DNA from: CAZALT01 sp964485515
GTDB taxonomy: Bacteria > Actinomycetota > Acidimicrobiia > Acidimicrobiales > Acidimicrobilacustridaceae
Length of the DNA stretch: 64,000 nucleotides
Assembly: GCA_964485515.1 (NCBI GenBank)
Contig: CAZALT010000003.1
Coordinates: 3,711 to 67,710, forward strand
Reading direction: 5' to 3'
Below are positions 62,364 through 64,000 of this stretch, piece after piece (within the stretch, counting starts at the first letter, position 1; every line of letters starts with the position of its first letter). The translations under genes and the position numbers were made by a program. The notes below the pieces were generated by a model. It saw nothing but the letters and a program-made list of their open reading frames with translations, was not told the DNA's origin and ran no database searches.

Positions 62364-63392
62364 ATGATCTTCGGAACGTTCGTCCCGCAGGGTTGGAAGA
62401 TGGAGCTGGCCGGCATCGCGGACCCGCAGGACAAGTGGGCCAAGGCGGTCGAGGTCGCGGTGCTGGCCGAGGAGCTCGGCTACGACTCGCTGTGGGTCTA
62501 CGACCACTTCCACAACGTCCCGACCCCGGCGCATGAAGCGATGTTCGAGTGCTGGACGACGCTGGCCGCCATCAGCCAGCGGACGTCGACCATCCGCCTC
62601 GGCCAGATGGTCGGCTGCGCGCTGTACCGCTCGCCCGCGCTGCTGGCCAAGATCACCTCCAACATCGACGTGATGAGCGGGGGCCGCCTCGACTGGGGTA
62701 TCGGTGCCGGGTGGTACGAGCACGAGTACCGGGCCTACGGCTACGGCGACGAGTGGTGGGACGGCCGTGAGGATCGCTGGCCGCGCACCGACTTCGATGC
62801 CGACGTGGACCTCGACGGTCAGCTGCCGTCGAACCGGGATCGCATCAAGATGCTGCGCGAGACCGTCGAGATCGTGAAGCTCATGTGGACCGAGCCCGAC
62901 GCCACCTACGACGGCGAGTTCTTCTCGGTCAAGGGAGCGCAGTGCGACCCCAAGCCGCTCCAGCAGCCCAACCCGCCGATCTGGATCGGCGGCGGGGGAG
63001 AGCAGCTCACGCTGCGCGTCGTGGCCCGCTACGCCGATCGCTCCAACTTCGGCGGCAAGCCCGACGAGTTCGCCCACAAGTGCGAGGTGCTCAAGGGCCA
63101 CTGCGCCACGGTCGGTCGGGACTACGACGAGATCGTCAAGACCTGGTCGCCCGAGGTCTTCATCCGCGAGACCGAGCAGGAGATCACCGACGGAGGCACC
63201 CGCTCGTTCTGGGGTGAGGAGCTCGACTCGTGGCGGGCGGGCAACCTCGTCGGCACACCCGAGCAGGTGACCGAGAAGCTCAAGGCCTACGAGGCGCTCG
63301 GCTGCGGCGGCATCGTGGTCTGGCCCAGCGACTTCCCCGACACCGAGTCGGTCACCCTGCTGGCGGAGAAGGTCATGCCCGAGCTCCGGTAG
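62364..63392 (+). CDS. LLM-class F420-dependent oxidoreductase (third complete)
   Basis: A 342-residue luciferase-like TIM barrel with MIFGTFVPQGWKMEL, LGYDSLWVYDHFHN, TSTIRLGQMVGCALYRSP, GGRLDWGIGAGWYEHEY and PPIWIGGGGEQLTLRV. It is longer than the other two because of an insert after EYRAYGYGDEWW. The N-terminal motif is typical of the F420 branch. It stands alone at the right edge of the island. Confidence 0.9.
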   Translation: MIFGTFVPQGWKMELAGIADPQDKWAKAVEVAVLAEELGYDSLWVYDHFHNVPTPAHEAMFECWTTLAAISQRTSTIRLGQMVGCALYRSPALLAKITSNIDVMSGGRLDWGIGAGWYEHEYRAYGYGDEWWDGREDRWPRTDFDADVDLDGQLPSNRDRIKMLRETVEIVKLMWTEPDATYDGEFFSVKGAQCDPKPLQQPNPPIWIGGGGEQLTLRVVARYADRSNFGGKPDEFAHKCEVLKGHCATVGRDYDEIVKTWSPEVFIRETEQEITDGGTRSFWGEELDSWRAGNLVGTPEQVTEKLKAYEALGCGGIVVWPSDFPDTESVTLLAEKVMPELR

Positions 63393-63474
63393 CCGGGAGA
63401 CGGACCGCTTCGGTCGGCGGTCGGCGGTCGGCGCCGTGCGTTCGGATCGCGACGACCACTGACCACGGAGAGGC

Positions 63475-63494
63475 GTAGCACTCAGTGCTACGAT
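63475..63494 (+). promoter_or_regulatory. operator and -10 box of the VapBC-type unit
   Basis: GTAGCAC-TCA-GTGCTAC (63475-63491) is a perfect 7-bp inverted repeat. It overlaps TACGAT (63489-63494), which ends 7 nt before the ATG at 63502. This arrangement is expected for antitoxin autorepression. Confidence 0.65.
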
Positions 63495-63501
63495 TCTCGG
63501 C

Positions 63502-63756
63502 ATGCCACGAGAGGTGACCCAACGAGAGCTCCGCAACGACAGCGGTGAGATCATGCGTCAGGTCGATCGCGGTGAGACGTTCATCGTCACCCGCAACGGT
63601 GTGCCGGTGGGGGAGCTGACTCCGTTGCGCCGCCATCGGTTCGTCGCCGCCGAGGCAGCAGTCGAGCTGTTCCGGTCCGCACCGCCCGTCGACTTCGCCC
63701 GGTTCCGGGCGGACCTGGACGAGGTCGCCGACCCGGACGCGACGCCTCGTGGCTGA
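63502..63756 (+). CDS. Phd/YefM-type antitoxin
   Basis: An 84-residue protein with the Phd/YefM DNA-binding fold (REVTQRELRNDSGEIMRQV, then ETFIVTRNGVPVGELTPL) and a C-terminal toxin-binding tail. It overlaps a PIN-domain toxin gene by 8 nt. The palindrome in its promoter supports autoregulation. Together they form a VapBC-type unit with a Phd-class antitoxin. Confidence 0.88.
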   Translation: MPREVTQRELRNDSGEIMRQVDRGETFIVTRNGVPVGELTPLRRHRFVAAEAAVELFRSAPPVDFARFRADLDEVADPDATPRG

Positions 63757-64000
63757 CGCGTCTCGCCATCGGCGCGGCATCCTCGACACCTCCGTGGTGA
63801 TCGATCTCGAGGTGCTCGACGCTGGTCGGCTGCCCGTCGAGGTCGCCATCAGCGCGGTGACGATGGCCGAGCTGGCGGCCGGGCCTCACGCGACGAACGA
63901 CGCCGACGAACGTGCCCGTCGACAGGATCGCCTCCAGCGCACCGAGGCCGCGTTCGACCCGCTTCCGTTCGACGCGGATGCGGCTCGCGCCTACGGGCGC
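63749..64000 (+). CDS. vapC: VapC-type PIN-domain toxin, cut by window end
   Basis: 84 codons are visible, starting at a GTG inside the antitoxin gene. The PIN signature GILDTSVVIDLE carries the first catalytic Asp and TMAELAAG the Glu. The last Asp-containing motif lies beyond the window. PIN toxins are ribonucleases that cut tRNA or rRNA. No defect is visible in the part present. Confidence 0.85.
   Translation, partial: MADASRHRRGILDTSVVIDLEVLDAGRLPVEVAISAVTMAELAAGPHATNDADERARRQDRLQRTEAAFDPLPFDADAARAYGR

Noticed and set aside
59731..62367. Long open frame on the plus strand opposite SDR and CoA-transferase genes
   Set aside because: It is a GC-driven shadow of well-recognised minus-strand genes; the protein is rich in Gly, Arg, His and Val and matches no fold.
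1..64000. Mobile elements, CRISPR arrays, rRNA and complete tRNA genes
   Set aside because: I looked for transposase or integrase proteins, regularly spaced repeats and structural RNA motifs and found none.

Overview
The window looks like part of a high-GC actinobacterial chromosome assembled from short reads, with seven 100-N scaffold gaps. The gene mix (four F420-dependent luciferase-like oxidoreductases, many SDRs, acyl-CoA dehydrogenase pairs, CaiB/BaiF CoA-transferases, amidohydrolase-2 enzymes) and the many TAnnnT boxes 6-9 nt before start codons suggest an actinobacterium. I would guess class Acidimicrobiia, but that is inference. I saw no rRNA, tRNA, CRISPR array, IS element or phage module.

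Layout. 1-3.5 kb: the 3' end of an ECF sigma factor gene with its membrane partner, a small-protein/nucleotidyltransferase pair and an unrecognised protein. 3.8-5.6 kb: an amidohydrolase-TetR operon behind a palindromic operator. 5.7-8.9 kb: a likely nitrogen-oxide/redox locus with an NsrR-like Rrf2 regulator, a cupredoxin-multicopper oxidase, and a divergent single-chain fusion of group III truncated globin, 3Fe-4S ferredoxin and hemerythrin. 8.9-17.2 kb: a P-type ATPase, secreted lipase, fatty acid desaturase, cold-shock protein, a first Baeyer-Villiger-type monooxygenase (BVMO) and endonuclease III. 17.4-22.9 kb: a Zn-dehydrogenase/BVMO/hydrolase operon, a GIDE-LemA membrane protein and an RHH-Doc toxin-antitoxin pair.

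23-63 kb is a dense catabolic island: aldehyde dehydrogenase, P450, Rieske oxygenase, BVMO, TauD dioxygenase, two acyl-CoA ligases, three acyl-CoA dehydrogenase subunits, two CoA-transferases, a DUF35-thiolase fusion, a fused E1 dehydrogenase, numerous SDRs and two TetR regulators. Oxygenation, ring opening, CoA activation, beta-oxidation-type dehydrogenation and thiolase/aldolase cleavage can all be encoded here. This fits degradation of an alicyclic, terpenoid or steroid-like compound, but the substrate cannot be read from sequence. The window ends in a VapBC-type pair.

Main discovery candidates. (1) A 14-bp partly palindromic motif, TGTGCRNNYGCNYA, occurs seven times between 28 and 60 kb. 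Each copy is intergenic or at a start codon and sits on or beside a promoter of a catabolic gene, so the island may be one regulon. (2) The globin-ferredoxin-hemerythrin fusion. (3) Four of the seven gaps carry exact 55-bp duplications on both sides. Collapsing them restores interrupted genes, so those gaps are scaffolding artefacts.
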